Positions 26,728-35,720 of a DNA stretch of 64,000 nt are shown here, in pieces (positions within the stretch are counted from its first letter, which is position 1; each line of letters begins with the position of its first letter). The DNA lies in NCBI RefSeq assembly GCF_013487865.1, contig NZ_CP047409.1, positions 1,674,001 through 1,738,000 on the forward strand, written 5' to 3'. This DNA comes from Lactobacillus johnsonii. GTDB taxonomy: Bacteria; Bacillota; Bacilli; Lactobacillales; Lactobacillaceae. The position numbers were made by a program, and so were the translations under genes. The notes under the pieces were generated by a model. That model was not told the origin of the DNA. It saw only the letters and a list, made by a program, of their open reading frames with translations, and made no database searches.

Positions 26728-27576
26728 CTATTGATTAACTACCATATTACGATCTATTTTAGCCCTACCATTATTATAATCAAATACATAATCAGGCTGC
26801 ACGTTATAGATATAAACGTTGAAATCCAAATTATTATTTAAACTTATAGCCTGCAAATTAATACCACGTGCCATTAATTCATTTCCCCTAAAAATTGGCG
26901 TTGCCTGAAAAATAACCTTATTTCCCTGTTTTAAGGCATTACGTACTTTTCTTTCAAAAATAGTCTGAATTTTCTGGTTAGAAAAAGCTGTTTGCGTAAA
27001 TAGGTTTTTAGGATTATTTTGATCACCTGATTGATTATTAGGGTTATAATTTCCATCTTGATCGATTCCTGCAGAAACTGAATAAGCAATTAAGTGTCCA
27101 CGATTATAAATTTGAGTCCCATTTTCACGATTAGAATGCCATGCAGTTGGATTAATAAACTGTCTTACACGTAAAGAATCATTCGCCACATTTCTTGGCT
27201 CTAAGAAGGCAGTATTTGAATGAGAAGTTCGGTTCAAATTATCTAAATTAGAATAGATTACTTTATTAACCTTCCAGGCATTCTTGATCAAAGTTGACTT
27301 ATTATTATTTACATAGACATAGGCCTTGTCCCCGCTCTTAAAGTCTAAATTAGCTAATTTTTGATAGTCAGTACTGGACAATCCGCCATAGTTGGTATCC
27401 GCTGTTGTAGCATTCTTTACTACTTGCTGGGAATTATCTTGGTTTTGATTTTGATTCGCTACTTGATTAGAAGAATTAAGCTTAAACCAACCACCCCAAA
27501 TAATAATTACTAGCGCTATAATCCAGTTTGCTACTGTATTTGTCTGTTTTTTTCGATATTTTTTTCTCTTCGCCAT
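26728..27576 (-). CDS. Membrane-anchored DNA/RNA non-specific endonuclease (EndA-like)
   Basis: 282 aa. The N-terminal Lys/Arg-rich tail precedes a single transmembrane anchor (NTVANWIIALVIIIWGGWFKL), then a Gln/Asn-rich linker. The nuclease domain begins near residue 85 and has the bba-Me catalytic motif NRGHLIAYSVS (usually DRGH), and NNPKNLFTQTAFSNQKIQTIFERKVR with the metal-binding Asn and Glu. It is probably extracellular on the membrane face, degrading DNA for nutrients or uptake. The gene is divergent from the aldo/keto reductase; a LexA-like box lies 42 bp upstream of its ATG. Confidence 0.88.
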   Translation of the reverse strand: MAKRKKYRKKQTNTVANWIIALVIIIWGGWFKLNSSNQVANQNQNQDNSQQVVKNATTADTNYGGLSSTDYQKLANLDFKSGDKAYVYVNNNKSTLIKNAWKVNKVIYSNLDNLNRTSHSNTAFLEPRNVANDSLRVRQFINPTAWHSNRENGTQIYNRGHLIAYSVSAGIDQDGNYNPNNQSGDQNNPKNLFTQTAFSNQKIQTIFERKVRNALKQGNKVIFQATPIFRGNELMARGINLQAISLNNNLDFNVYIYNVQPDYVFDYNNGRAKIDRNMVVNQ

Positions 27577-27617
27577 TTATTCTTTCCCCTAACATTATTT
27601 CTTTCAGTATAGATATT

Positions 27618-27631
27618 TGAACGTACGTTTG
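27618..27631. promoter_or_regulatory. LexA-like (SOS box) palindrome between nuclease and reductase genes
   Basis: TGAACGTACGTTTG matches the Gram-positive LexA box CGAACRNRYGTTYG at 13 of 14 positions. Its core AACGTACGTT (27620-27629) is a perfect palindrome. Confidence 0.55.
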
Positions 27632-27713
27632 CAATGTAATTAATAAGTTTTTGTTTATTCAGACTGCTACAATAAACGTAATAAGTATACTGAAAATAGA
27701 AAGAAGATTAAGA

Positions 27714-28538
27714 ATGGAATACTTTAATTTAAATGATAGAAATCGAATTCCTAAGATTGGTTTCGGAACCTATAAATTAAATGGTTCTCGTGGAGTTTTT
27801 GCTATTCAAGCCGCACTAAAGAACGGTTATCGTTTACTTGATTCTGCTGTTAATTATGAAAACGAAGGAGCAGTAGGTCGTGCTATTAAAAATAGCGGTC
27901 TAAATCGTGATGATATTTTTATAACATCTAAATTACCAGGTCGTCATCACAAATATCAGGAAGCCATAGAACAAATTCAAGAGTCGCTTTATGCTGCTAA
28001 CCTTGATTACTATGATCTCTATCTTATCCATTGGCCAAACCCAAAGGAGAATCATTATCTTGAAGCCTGGCAAGCCATGCTAGATGCTCAAAGATTTGGC
28101 TTACTTCGCTCAGTAGGTGTTTCTAACTTTGAGCCATCACATATTGAACATTTGTACCGTGAAACAGGCGTTATGCCCGCTGTTAACCAAGTAGAACTTC
28201 ATCCCTACTGGTCCAGCAAGACAATTCGTGAGTATGATGATAACCATAACATCATTACCGAAGCATGGAGTCCGTTGCAGCGTGCAGGTGAAGCTTTTCA
28301 AGAAAAAGAAATTATTGACTTAGCTCAAAAATACCATAAGTCACCCGCTCAAATAATTTTACGATGGGAAACTCAACTTAATGTTGTTCCTATTCCCAAA
28401 GCTAGTTCCTATGAACATCAAATTAGCAATTTGGATATTTTTGATTTCAAATTAACGCCTGAAGAAGTCCAAAAACTTATCAATTTAGACAAAATTTCTG
28501 CAAGAAGATTTGATCCTAATGAACATGAGGAATTTTAG
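27714..28538 (+). CDS. Aldo/keto reductase
   Basis: 274 aa NADPH-dependent reductase of the AKR superfamily ((beta/alpha)8 barrel). Signature parts: GFGTYKLNG, LLDSAVNYENEGAVGRAIK (catalytic Asp/Tyr), IFITSKLPGRHH (Lys), LYLIHWPNP (His), GVSNFEPSHIEHL, and C-terminal IPKASSYEHQISNLDIFDF (NADP binding). It belongs to the 2,5-diketo-D-gluconate reductase-like group. I chose ATG 27714 with AAGAAG upstream; the longer reading from 27651 overlaps the promoter. Confidence 0.92.
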   Translation: MEYFNLNDRNRIPKIGFGTYKLNGSRGVFAIQAALKNGYRLLDSAVNYENEGAVGRAIKNSGLNRDDIFITSKLPGRHHKYQEAIEQIQESLYAANLDYYDLYLIHWPNPKENHYLEAWQAMLDAQRFGLLRSVGVSNFEPSHIEHLYRETGVMPAVNQVELHPYWSSKTIREYDDNHNIITEAWSPLQRAGEAFQEKEIIDLAQKYHKSPAQIILRWETQLNVVPIPKASSYEHQISNLDIFDFKLTPEEVQKLINLDKISARRFDPNEHEEF

Positions 28539-28554
28539 AAAGTAGGTAGGCTGG

Positions 28555-29678
28555 ATGCAAAATATATTAAATAAGCGAGTCTCAAAAATTGCCTTGTTTT
28601 ATGACCTCGTTTTTGTCTACATGATATCTAAAACAATCGAGATTCTCCATCATCTAGAGCATGGATTAGTTTCACCTGCCTCTTTTGCTCTTTTTGCATT
28701 GATTGTAATTATTTTTATTAATTCATGGATGATTCAGACTGTCTTTACTAATAGATATGGTATCGGTAGTTGGGCTGACATTGCTTTTTACTTTATTGAT
28801 ATGATGATCTTACTTTACATGTCTAATTCTTTTGATACTAATAATCTAACAGAGATGAAAGTTCTATTTATTTCGACTGGATTACTTTCGTTTACTCTAG
28901 CAAGCCACTATTTAATCAATTACTTTCAAGTTAAAAATTCTGTCGATCGAAATATTTCCCGGGCATTTTTTATGATTTTAATTTTTAGGGCAAGTACATT
29001 AGTTATCGGGGGATTTTAGATAACATTTTTGGCTTTATTTTAGCTGTTATCGGCATCATATTAAGCTGGTTAATGCCACTTCTCACTACAAAATATACTC
29101 TTAAACATCCAATTATTTTTCCTCATTTACTTGAACGACTGAATCTCCTAGTAATTATTATCTTTGGTGAAACAATTATTGGTATTGCGGATTACTTTCA
29201 ACCTAAAACTTTTTCCTTCTATTCTATTCTTATCTTTTTAACCGTTGCGTTGCTATTTTTCACTTATGCACTACAATTTGATAAATTAATTAATGAAGAC
29301 CAAGAAGATGTAACAGGTAATATACTAATTTATCTTCACTATTTAATAATCTTTGGAATTAGTTTAATTACTGTAAGTATAAAATTTATCCATGAATCGG
29401 ATGCTAACTCATGGTTTGCTGTTTTATGTTTATATTGTGGAATTGGTTTATTCTATTTAGGACTATTATTTTCAACTCATTACAATAAACTGCAATTTAA
29501 GTTAAAAAAATCAACTATTTTTCTTTTTATTAGTACAACTTTAATTGGAACTATTTCTTGTCTCATCTGGTCAAGCTTTGAAGTCATTACCATTCTCACT
29601 TTTATTATTGTTTCAATTAATATTGGTTGGCTCGTACATGTAAATCTTCCCCATATCAAAAAAGGAATCCTGCTTTAG
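28555..29678 (+). pseudogene. ltrA: LtrA-like (low temperature requirement A) membrane protein, frameshifted
   Basis: The first 154 codons (28555-29019) begin NKRVSKIALFYDLVFVYMISK, the LtrA N-terminal motif, with five hydrophobic helices, and stop at TAG after VIGGF. The remaining LtrA sequence (DNIFGFILAVIGIILSW..., LLERLNLLVIIIFGETIIGI) is in another frame to 29678. The break is at a GGGGG run (28998-29013 area): one additional G would give VIGGILDNIFGF and restore a single frame of ~374 aa. LtrA proteins are multi-TM proteins of unknown biochemical role. Confidence 0.88.
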
Positions 29679-29690
29679 GATTCCCTTTTT
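29658..29690. terminator. Bidirectional terminator
   Basis: Arms AAAAAAGGAATCCT (29658-29671) and AGGATTCCCTTTTT (29677-29690) span the end of ltrA and face the exonuclease gene. Confidence 0.88.
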
Positions 29691-29705
29691 AATGTAAAAA
29701 ATATT

Positions 29706-30668
29706 TTAACTACGTGCCCAATTATCAAGAACATTCAAGAAAAATTGCTCCGACCAAATTCTAATATTTTGACCTTGTTTCTTTAATGCTCTTGCCTTAT
29801 TTAATTCAACAATATCAGTTCTGAAGAAATCATGATCTCCAACTAAAAGGTAGTCTGTATCTTGACCAACTTCATCCCGAATAAAGCCACCCAAATTCTT
29901 TACAGCATTAGCTAGGTCATATTCATCTACATCTAAGTCACCAGCAATTACAACATTCTTATGAGCAAAAGGACTACGGAAAGCTTGGCTTTGTTTAACA
30001 ATCTCAGGCCATTCACTAGTTAAGTCTAGTGTTTTAACCATTTCTTGCGCTCTAAGCATATGTTCCTGTCTAAATAATCGATGAAATTCGTCAAAAACCT
30101 TTTTTGTATCTAGGCAGTCATCTAAACCGCGATGCTCTTGCGTTTCTGCGATATCTAATCGGTGCATGCAATCTAAAAGACGATTGTGTTGTTCTTGTGG
30201 GTAAAAACTACGAGCCAAACGATAAACATCAACATAATCATTATTTAAGACAGTTAAGTGATACTTTTCAGCTAGGTCATAGACAAAATTCAAATCAAAA
30301 TTCACATTATATCCAACAATCGGATCACTACCGATAAATTCCCGATACTTCTTTATTGCCTCTTGAACCGGTAGTCCCTTTTCTTCAATCGTCGTTTCAT
30401 CAATTCCATTTAATTTGGTAATAAAAGCAGGCACCTTATTGCTATCAGGAAACTTCACCAATTCTGAAAAAGTTGCAACTACTTCTCCATGGCGAACCTT
30501 TAAACCACCCATCTCTGTAATCCGATCACGGTATGGACTAAGCCCCGTAGTTTCCACATCAATTAAGGTATAGTTATCAGGAAAACCAGGCTTTTCAATG
30601 CCTTTTTGACGTATTTTTTCTTGAGCTGCTGGAATTCGTAAAACACCTTGAATAACTGAAATACTCAT
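29706..30668 (-). CDS. DEDDh 3'-5' exonuclease (DnaQ-like) fused to a BRCT domain
   Basis: 320 aa. Exo I YTLIDVETTGLSPYRDRI (Asp/Glu at ~35), Exo II DPIVGYNVNFDLNFVYD, and Exo IIIe EHRGLDDCLDTKKVF (His-x4-Asp) are intact. The C-terminal part (FAHKNVVIAGDLDVDEYDLANAVKNLGG, from ~ residue 225) is a BRCT domain like that of NAD-dependent ligases. DnaQ-BRCT fusions of this type are standalone proofreading or repair exonucleases of Firmicutes; this is not the replicative subunit of PolC. It is the second gene of the pair with the sirtuin-like gene, 14 nt downstream. Confidence 0.9.
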   Translation of the reverse strand: MSISVIQGVLRIPAAQEKIRQKGIEKPGFPDNYTLIDVETTGLSPYRDRITEMGGLKVRHGEVVATFSELVKFPDSNKVPAFITKLNGIDETTIEEKGLPVQEAIKKYREFIGSDPIVGYNVNFDLNFVYDLAEKYHLTVLNNDYVDVYRLARSFYPQEQHNRLLDCMHRLDIAETQEHRGLDDCLDTKKVFDEFHRLFRQEHMLRAQEMVKTLDLTSEWPEIVKQSQAFRSPFAHKNVVIAGDLDVDEYDLANAVKNLGGFIRDEVGQDTDYLLVGDHDFFRTDIVELNKARALKKQGQNIRIWSEQFFLNVLDNWARS

Positions 30669-30681
30669 TTTTTACCTTTCA

Positions 30682-31487
30682 TTATTTTGAAATCTTTTCA
30701 ATTGCTTCAGGAAGAGCCATTTCTAGGCCTACACTTCTTTTTTGGATATCGTCCGGCAATTCATCTTGACTTAAGTCTGCTGCTACATAATGCCAATCTT
30801 TGAACTGCTCAACCAGTTTTACCATTGGATCAAGAAGCTGAGGACTAGTTGGATCAACTCCTAGTTCAAGCACTACAACCTTATTAGTCTGATTTCTTGT
30901 TAAGAACCAACGAAATCTAGTATTTGCATCTTCATCTGGAAAGAAGTGAGCATTTAGCGGCATATGAAGTTCCATTGGTGAATTACAATCCTCACATCTT
31001 GGAACCTCACCCTGGCCATTAACGTATCTCTTCACTGTTGACAGATCAGAACGTGTACCGTGATTTAAACCACTAGAGCACTGCATCATTGTCCAGTCAC
31101 CAAAAACATTAAAGATTTTTTCTTGATCAAAGCCAGCTTTTTCAAAAAAATGGCCAAAAGTACTAGTAGCAATAAAATAATTCTTTCCATCTAACAGTTC
31201 TTTTAATTGCTTCATTGCTTTACTTGGCTCATATTCAACTGAATACTCATTAATTAGTTGACTCCAGAATTGCCATTTTTCATCCCAAGAATCAAAATCT
31301 TTATCTAGTGCATCCGCAATTGTTTTTACATGATATTTTTCACTTATATTTTTATATTCAATCGGAAAAGCCAAATTGTCAAACATATCAAGGCCTTCCA
31401 TTTGTGCAAAGCCATTACCTGCAGTCACAATAACCGCATCGGCATCCGTTAACCATTTTTTATTTCTTTAAAATCTTTCATGATCAT
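30682..31487 (-). pseudogene. Sir2/SirTM-like NAD-dependent protein, N-terminal frameshift
   Basis: An open frame from a GTG at 31428 encodes 248 aa (TAGNGFAQMEGLDMF..., FGDWTMMQCSSGLNHGT, zinc-binding VPRCEDCNSPME). The expected N-terminus (MKDFKEIKKWLTDADAVIV) is present upstream from ATG 31481 or 31487 but runs into a stop: the A run at 31461-31456 (six on the minus strand) needs one more base to join the frame. The GDW...QCS pattern recalls SirTM (class M) sirtuins involved in ADP-ribosylation, which usually sit with a macrodomain partner; none is adjacent here. An internal GTG start might give a shortened product lacking the Rossmann start. Confidence 0.75.
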
Positions 31488-31498
31488 TTCTTCCTTTT

Positions 31499-32125
31499 TT
31501 ATTTTTCAGAATATCCTACCAGACGTAATTGTCCATCAATATATTCTCCTAAAAAGACATCATCAGGACTATTATAACTTACTTCTTGTTCAAGCCAGGC
31601 ATTAGATTTATGGATTAAATCCAAAACGTCTTCATTTATCTGCCCATCACTAATAATCGGAAAGCGAATATTATCTTCATCATTTTCAATTATCGTTAAT
31701 TGGCCATTTTGTTCAAAAATACAATTTTTCACTTTTTCAACTGAATAAATTCCGCGACTTCTAAGTCTAAACATTAATTCATTGGCAGAAATACCAGCTT
31801 TCATACAATTTCCGACCAACACATGACCATTTTTTATTACTTGAACCGGTTTTCCATCAATCAAATTACGAATCCAATTGCTGCGCTCACGACCAAACTT
31901 CAAAATAAAAACTACTAAAGTCCAAACGATTAATACCAATAAAAATTGAAGAACGGTAATACTTTGATTATATATTAAACCACCGATAATTCCGCCCAGT
32001 ACATAATTTTGTAATTGATCCAAAGCTGTTGTGGGAGCTAAATTACTTTTTCCAAAAACATTAATTTGAATAATCAAGGTTAATATCCCTAGAGAAAACT
32101 TAATAAATAATTGTGTATAATCCAT
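31499..32125 (-). CDS. DUF421 (YetF-like) membrane protein
   Basis: 208 aa. Three hydrophobic N-terminal segments (FIKFSLGILTLIIQINVFG, LQNYVLGGIIGGLIY, LQFLLVLIVWTLVVFIL) precede two cytosolic/extracytosolic DUF421 repeats (residues 95-205: IDGKPVQVIKNGHVLVGNCM, KAGISANELMFRLRSRGI). The family is linked to spore or envelope physiology in Bacillus (YetF); the role here is not known. Paired with the DUF3290 gene 7 nt upstream. Confidence 0.87.
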   Translation of the reverse strand: MDYTQLFIKFSLGILTLIIQINVFGKSNLAPTTALDQLQNYVLGGIIGGLIYNQSITVLQFLLVLIVWTLVVFILKFGRERSNWIRNLIDGKPVQVIKNGHVLVGNCMKAGISANELMFRLRSRGIYSVEKVKNCIFEQNGQLTIIENDEDNIRFPIISDGQINEDVLDLIHKSNAWLEQEVSYNSPDDVFLGEYIDGQLRLVGYSEK

Positions 32126-32132
32126 CTTTTAC

Positions 32133-32582
32133 CTACTTTTGCACATATACATGATGATCAATCACGTGCGCTCGATTTAATGTATAGCTATTATTATTTT
32201 CGTTTAAATTCAATTGATAGTCTTCATTTTTCGAATCAATTCGCACAATCATCCCATCCTGCAAACTCAGTGAACTGACCATCACATCGCTTTCTTTAAC
32301 ATTTTCATCATCAGCAACTGATTTAATAAAGGGAACAATTTGGGCAGCTTTAGACTTCTGTTCATTATTTTGCACATATTTTTCATATTGCGTGCCGGTA
32401 AATAATAATAAAAATAAGAGGGCAATGATTCCTAAATCCCTATATCTGGTATTAAAACGATCACGTAAATATAGAATTGTAAAAATGATCATCGCACTGG
32501 CAGCAACAATCATTAGAATATATAAGGCTGTTCGATCTGTATTTTGATGGTTCTGAATATAATTTATTGTATAGAAATTCAT
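32133..32582 (-). CDS. DUF3290 membrane protein
   Basis: 149 aa with two close transmembrane helices (TALYILMIVAASAMIIFTILY and DLGIIALLFLLLFTGTQY) and a soluble C-terminal domain of ~85 residues. The pairing with a DUF421 gene in Lactobacillus is typical. Function unknown; probably acts with DUF421 in the envelope. Confidence 0.82.
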   Translation of the reverse strand: MNFYTINYIQNHQNTDRTALYILMIVAASAMIIFTILYLRDRFNTRYRDLGIIALLFLLLFTGTQYEKYVQNNEQKSKAAQIVPFIKSVADDENVKESDVMVSSLSLQDGMIVRIDSKNEDYQLNLNENNNSYTLNRAHVIDHHVYVQK

Positions 32583-32588
32583 TTAAGT

Positions 32589-33863
32589 CTAGTACTTTCT
32601 CCTTAATGTACTTTCGTCACGTTTATCATTTAATAAAACATGCTGCTTCGCAATTTCAATCAAGGTTTTAGCTAAAAGAGCCATACTTTCTGTTGTTACA
32701 TATTCATATGGTCCATGGAAATTTGCTCCCCCATTAAATAAGTTAGGTGTAGGAATACCCTTTTCTGAAATAAAATCGCCATCTGTTCCTCCTCGAAATG
32801 GAATAACTTTTGGCTCTAATCCAAGAGACTTATAGGCATGTAAAACTAGATTTACTACATAGGGATGCTCTTTAATCAAATCTCCTGGACTATGATATTG
32901 ATCATGCATTTCAAAAGTTACTCGATTTGTTCCATACTTTTTATTCAACTTATCCACTGTACTTGTGATTAACTTTTTCTTTTGCTCAAAACCATCAGTA
33001 TCAAAATCTCGAATAATCAGTTGAATTTGTGCATGATCGACATTGCCATTATTGGATAAAACCATAAAATAGCCATCAAAATCTTTACTATTTTCAGGCA
33101 CCTCACTTGCTGGTAAAGCTTGAATAAACTCACTAGCTATCAATGCTGCATTGACCATAAGCCCGTATGCCTCCCCAGGATGAACTACTGTTCCATGAAA
33201 ATCAATTGTAGCAGCGGCAGCATTGAAAGTTTCAAAGGCAATATCTCCTGGATCACCATTATCTAATGTATAAGCAAATTCCACAGGAAAACGTTCCACA
33301 TTAAAACGAGCAGCACCTTTACCAATTTCTTCATCTGGACCAAAAGCAACCCAAATATCTCCATGTTCAAGATCAGGATTTTCTTTTAAAGATTTGAGCA
33401 TTCCTAGTAATCCAGCAATTCCCGCCTTATCATCTGCACCAAGTAATGTAGTGCCATCAGCGGTAATCAAAGTTTCACCTAAATGTTTTTTTAAACTAGG
33501 AAATTCACTTGTGGATAAGACACGTCCCTCTTTTAAAAAAATATCCTTTCCATCATAGTTTTGATGTATTAATGGCTTAATATTTTCTGCATTAAAATCA
33601 GCCGTATCTACATGTGCTACAAAACCAATTGGAGTTACTTCTTTCTTAGTTGTCTTTTTTAGTTTTCCTACTAAATATGAATCTTCTTCTGAAAAAGAAA
33701 TCCCTTCTAAGCCTAATTTTTCTAATTCTTTCTCAATAATTTTCAACAAGTCAACTTGACCGGCAGTCGTCGGTACAGTTGTACTTTGTTCGTCTGATCG
33801 GGTATTTACTTTACAGTATTCTATAAATTTATCTTGAATATATTTTTGATCGATTTCAGGCAT
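32589..33863 (-). CDS. pepT: Peptidase T (tripeptide aminopeptidase)
   Basis: 424 aa M20B zinc peptidase releasing the N-terminal residue of tripeptides in the cytoplasm. Metal-binding motifs: GFVAHVDTADF (His/Asp), TLLGADDKAGIAGL, FGPDEEIGKGA (Glu-Glu) and a late His in GGANFHGPYEY. The C-terminal part contains FRGGTDGDFISEKGIPTPNLF. Normal length. Upstream of DUF3290/DUF421 with 6 nt gap, so they may be cotranscribed. Confidence 0.95.
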   Translation of the reverse strand: MPEIDQKYIQDKFIEYCKVNTRSDEQSTTVPTTAGQVDLLKIIEKELEKLGLEGISFSEEDSYLVGKLKKTTKKEVTPIGFVAHVDTADFNAENIKPLIHQNYDGKDIFLKEGRVLSTSEFPSLKKHLGETLITADGTTLLGADDKAGIAGLLGMLKSLKENPDLEHGDIWVAFGPDEEIGKGAARFNVERFPVEFAYTLDNGDPGDIAFETFNAAAATIDFHGTVVHPGEAYGLMVNAALIASEFIQALPASEVPENSKDFDGYFMVLSNNGNVDHAQIQLIIRDFDTDGFEQKKKLITSTVDKLNKKYGTNRVTFEMHDQYHSPGDLIKEHPYVVNLVLHAYKSLGLEPKVIPFRGGTDGDFISEKGIPTPNLFNGGANFHGPYEYVTTESMALLAKTLIEIAKQHVLLNDKRDESTLRRKY

Positions 33864-33926
33864 TTTTACTATCCCCCAAACTATTTTTAATTATATTTTA
33901 AGAAAAAATATTTTTCTGTCAATTAA

Positions 33927-34463
33927 CTATAGTTCCGAGGCTCCACTCTCTGCATCAATTTTCTGATTTTTACGATAAATGTCCCCTTTAGGATTATTGG
34001 GATCATCAACCAATTTTTGTCCGGTTTCTTTTAAGTAGTATTCCACAAGTGGATAAATATCTTGAACCGTTTCATTAATTCCAGCAAACTGATGGTCTTT
34101 ATCAAAAATAGCCCGATATGTGTCTACCATAAATCGTTTTTGGGTATTAGTTTGATCCACAAAGTGCAATTCTTTTTCTTCCCCTGTGCTTAACTTGTGG
34201 AATATTTCTGTTAATTGCTCCTTTTCGTTTTCGGTTTGACCAAGAGCCGTAATATTTTCTCCAAGTTCTGGTGGATTGTAATTCATCCCTGGTAATTGTT
34301 TATAATATGTAAATTCTCCAGTCTTATTAAAACTGAGCAAAGTACTAGGAAACGAAGAAAGATAATTATCGAGGTATTTTACTTTCATTAGTCCCGCATT
34401 TAACCTTACATAGTCATTACCTTGTGCAGCGTTTTTATAATTTTCAGTCCAATTTTCATTCAT
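33927..34463 (-). CDS. PAS-domain-like protein, paralogue of the 45672 gene
   Basis: 178 aa soluble protein. NDYVRLNAGLMKVKYLDNYLSSFPSTLLSFNKTGEF starts the PAS-like core, and the core ends with the diagnostic VQDIYPLVEYYLKETGQKLVDDP. It shares these blocks and the terminal GASE motif with the protein at 45672-46406, so the two are paralogues. No signal peptide or enzyme motif is visible. The PAS-like fold would suggest small-molecule or cofactor sensing, but this is inferred. It has its own promoter area after the pnuC terminator. Confidence 0.75.
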   Translation of the reverse strand: MNENWTENYKNAAQGNDYVRLNAGLMKVKYLDNYLSSFPSTLLSFNKTGEFTYYKQLPGMNYNPPELGENITALGQTENEKEQLTEIFHKLSTGEEKELHFVDQTNTQKRFMVDTYRAIFDKDHQFAGINETVQDIYPLVEYYLKETGQKLVDDPNNPKGDIYRKNQKIDAESGASEL

Positions 34464-34484
34464 TTCTGATACCTCACAAAAAAA

Positions 34485-34506
34485 AGCATGTCGAACTCGA
34501 CATGCT
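34485..34506 (-). terminator. Terminator of pnuC
   Basis: Arms AGCATGTCGA (34485-34494) and TCGACATGCT (34497-34506), followed on the minus strand by an uninterrupted run of U (34484-34478). Confidence 0.9.
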
Positions 34507-34530
34507 AATTTTAACTTATTTTGATTACCA

Positions 34531-35301
34531 TTAGTCTTTAATAGACTTTAATCCTTCACGTTTTCTTCCCATATTGAACCATGGTGAAACGGTAAAGGCT
34601 AAAACATCATTAACAACGTAAATTAAGGAGTTAACAGCCATTGCTAAAGTTGCATCTCCCTGTGCATAAGTAATGCCCCAAAGAATTAGTTGAAAAATTC
34701 CGCTGGCAGTCCACCAGAAATATTGGTTGTTGTATCGTAAGAAGCACATAATACCAGCAGTTAATGAAATTGCAAAACTGATAGCATCGATCCAAGGACG
34801 TGGATCATTAGTAAATTTACCGATTAAGTAACCAGATACAGCGTAAACAACTAATGTACCAACAATAGCAACAATCCATTCTTTAGTACCAAACTTACGT
34901 AAGTGGTTCTTAGTATCATCATTCCAAGATCTAACTGAAATAATAACTGGTAAGTCTAAAGTTAAAATATAGGCAATTTGTTCAAAAATTGAAAGATAAT
35001 TCTTAGCAGCTAGTCCTGCATAAATGAAACAAGCTGCTGAGATTAATCCTAACCATCCATTAATTGCTTTCGTTGCATTAATAGCTAAAACACATAAAGT
35101 CCCAAGCAATGTACCAATAAAAGTAATTGTTGTTAAAGTAGTAATCTTGTTTTGAATCAAAATAGCTAATTGGAAGCCAAAAGCAAAGAACCAAAGCATA
35201 TAATTTTGAACTGGCCAACCGTGTAATTGCTTAAAAAGCCAAACGAAGTAGTTATCCTTTCTTTCTTTACGATCTTCTTGTAATGATGTGGAATTGTCCA
35301 T
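34531..35301 (-). CDS. pnuC: Nicotinamide riboside/NMN transporter
   Basis: 256 aa with seven hydrophobic helices, a PnuC-family (SWEET-like) facilitator for NAD precursors. Typical aromatic-rich segments: FVWLFKQLHGWPVQNYMLWFF, GWLGLISAACFIYAGL, YFWWTASGIFQLILWG. It belongs to the PnuC group common in lactobacilli, which lack de novo NAD synthesis. A 14-bp palindrome (35333-35346) sits 32 nt before the ATG, and its own terminator follows. Confidence 0.9.
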   Translation of the reverse strand: MDNSTSLQEDRKERKDNYFVWLFKQLHGWPVQNYMLWFFAFGFQLAILIQNKITTLTTITFIGTLLGTLCVLAINATKAINGWLGLISAACFIYAGLAAKNYLSIFEQIAYILTLDLPVIISVRSWNDDTKNHLRKFGTKEWIVAIVGTLVVYAVSGYLIGKFTNDPRPWIDAISFAISLTAGIMCFLRYNNQYFWWTASGIFQLILWGITYAQGDATLAMAVNSLIYVVNDVLAFTVSPWFNMGRKREGLKSIKD

Positions 35302-35332
35302 TTATTAACTCCTCTTTCTTTATATTAGGTCA

Positions 35333-35346
35333 CACAATATATTGTG
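35333..35346. promoter_or_regulatory. Palindrome upstream of pnuC
   Basis: CACAATATATTGTG is a perfect 14-bp palindrome. It is a possible operator for an NAD-metabolism repressor; it does not match a NiaR motif I can recall with confidence. Confidence 0.45.
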
Positions 35347-35720
35347 CCTTATCCGTATTTTTCTCAAAAAAGCATCTGTATCTAGTATAGTAGTTAATAA
35401 ATTGAAAACAAGAGTTTACAATTTTCGTTAAATATGCGGGTAGGTGTCATTTAAAATTTGGATAGCGCTTTCTTCGTCTTGATGATCATCTTCACCTAAC
35501 TTTTTATATATTTTTTTGCCTTTATGATTCAACAAGCCACGTATTTTTTATGTTTACTTTTTTAACTCGTTTTTTTACCTTTAGCTTGTCATTTTCCCTA
35601 CTAGCACTAGACGATTTTACTTATTTAATAATCCATTATTTAAATATGGAGTATAATGTTATTTTAGAAAGCTAAAATGTTATTTTATTAAAAAACATTT
35701 ATAATCGAGGAAAGAATACA
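35347..35720. other. Gene-free region between pnuC and the adhesin gene
   Basis: About 370 nt. A -10-like TATAAT at 35652-35657 fits an adhesin promoter, with TAATCC as a weak -35 at 35629-35634. A cre-like GGATAGCGCTTTCT (near 35459) matches only 12 of 14 positions. No ORF or RNA structure is supported. Confidence 0.4.

Noticed and set aside
33510-33518. Single DnaA-box-like TGTGGATAA inside pepT (and another at 51247-51255)
   Set aside because: Single nonamers inside coding sequence are expected by chance in an A/T-rich genome.
35459-35472. cre-like GGATAGCGCTTTCT before the adhesin
   Set aside because: 12/14 with mismatches in both end bases; far from the promoter.
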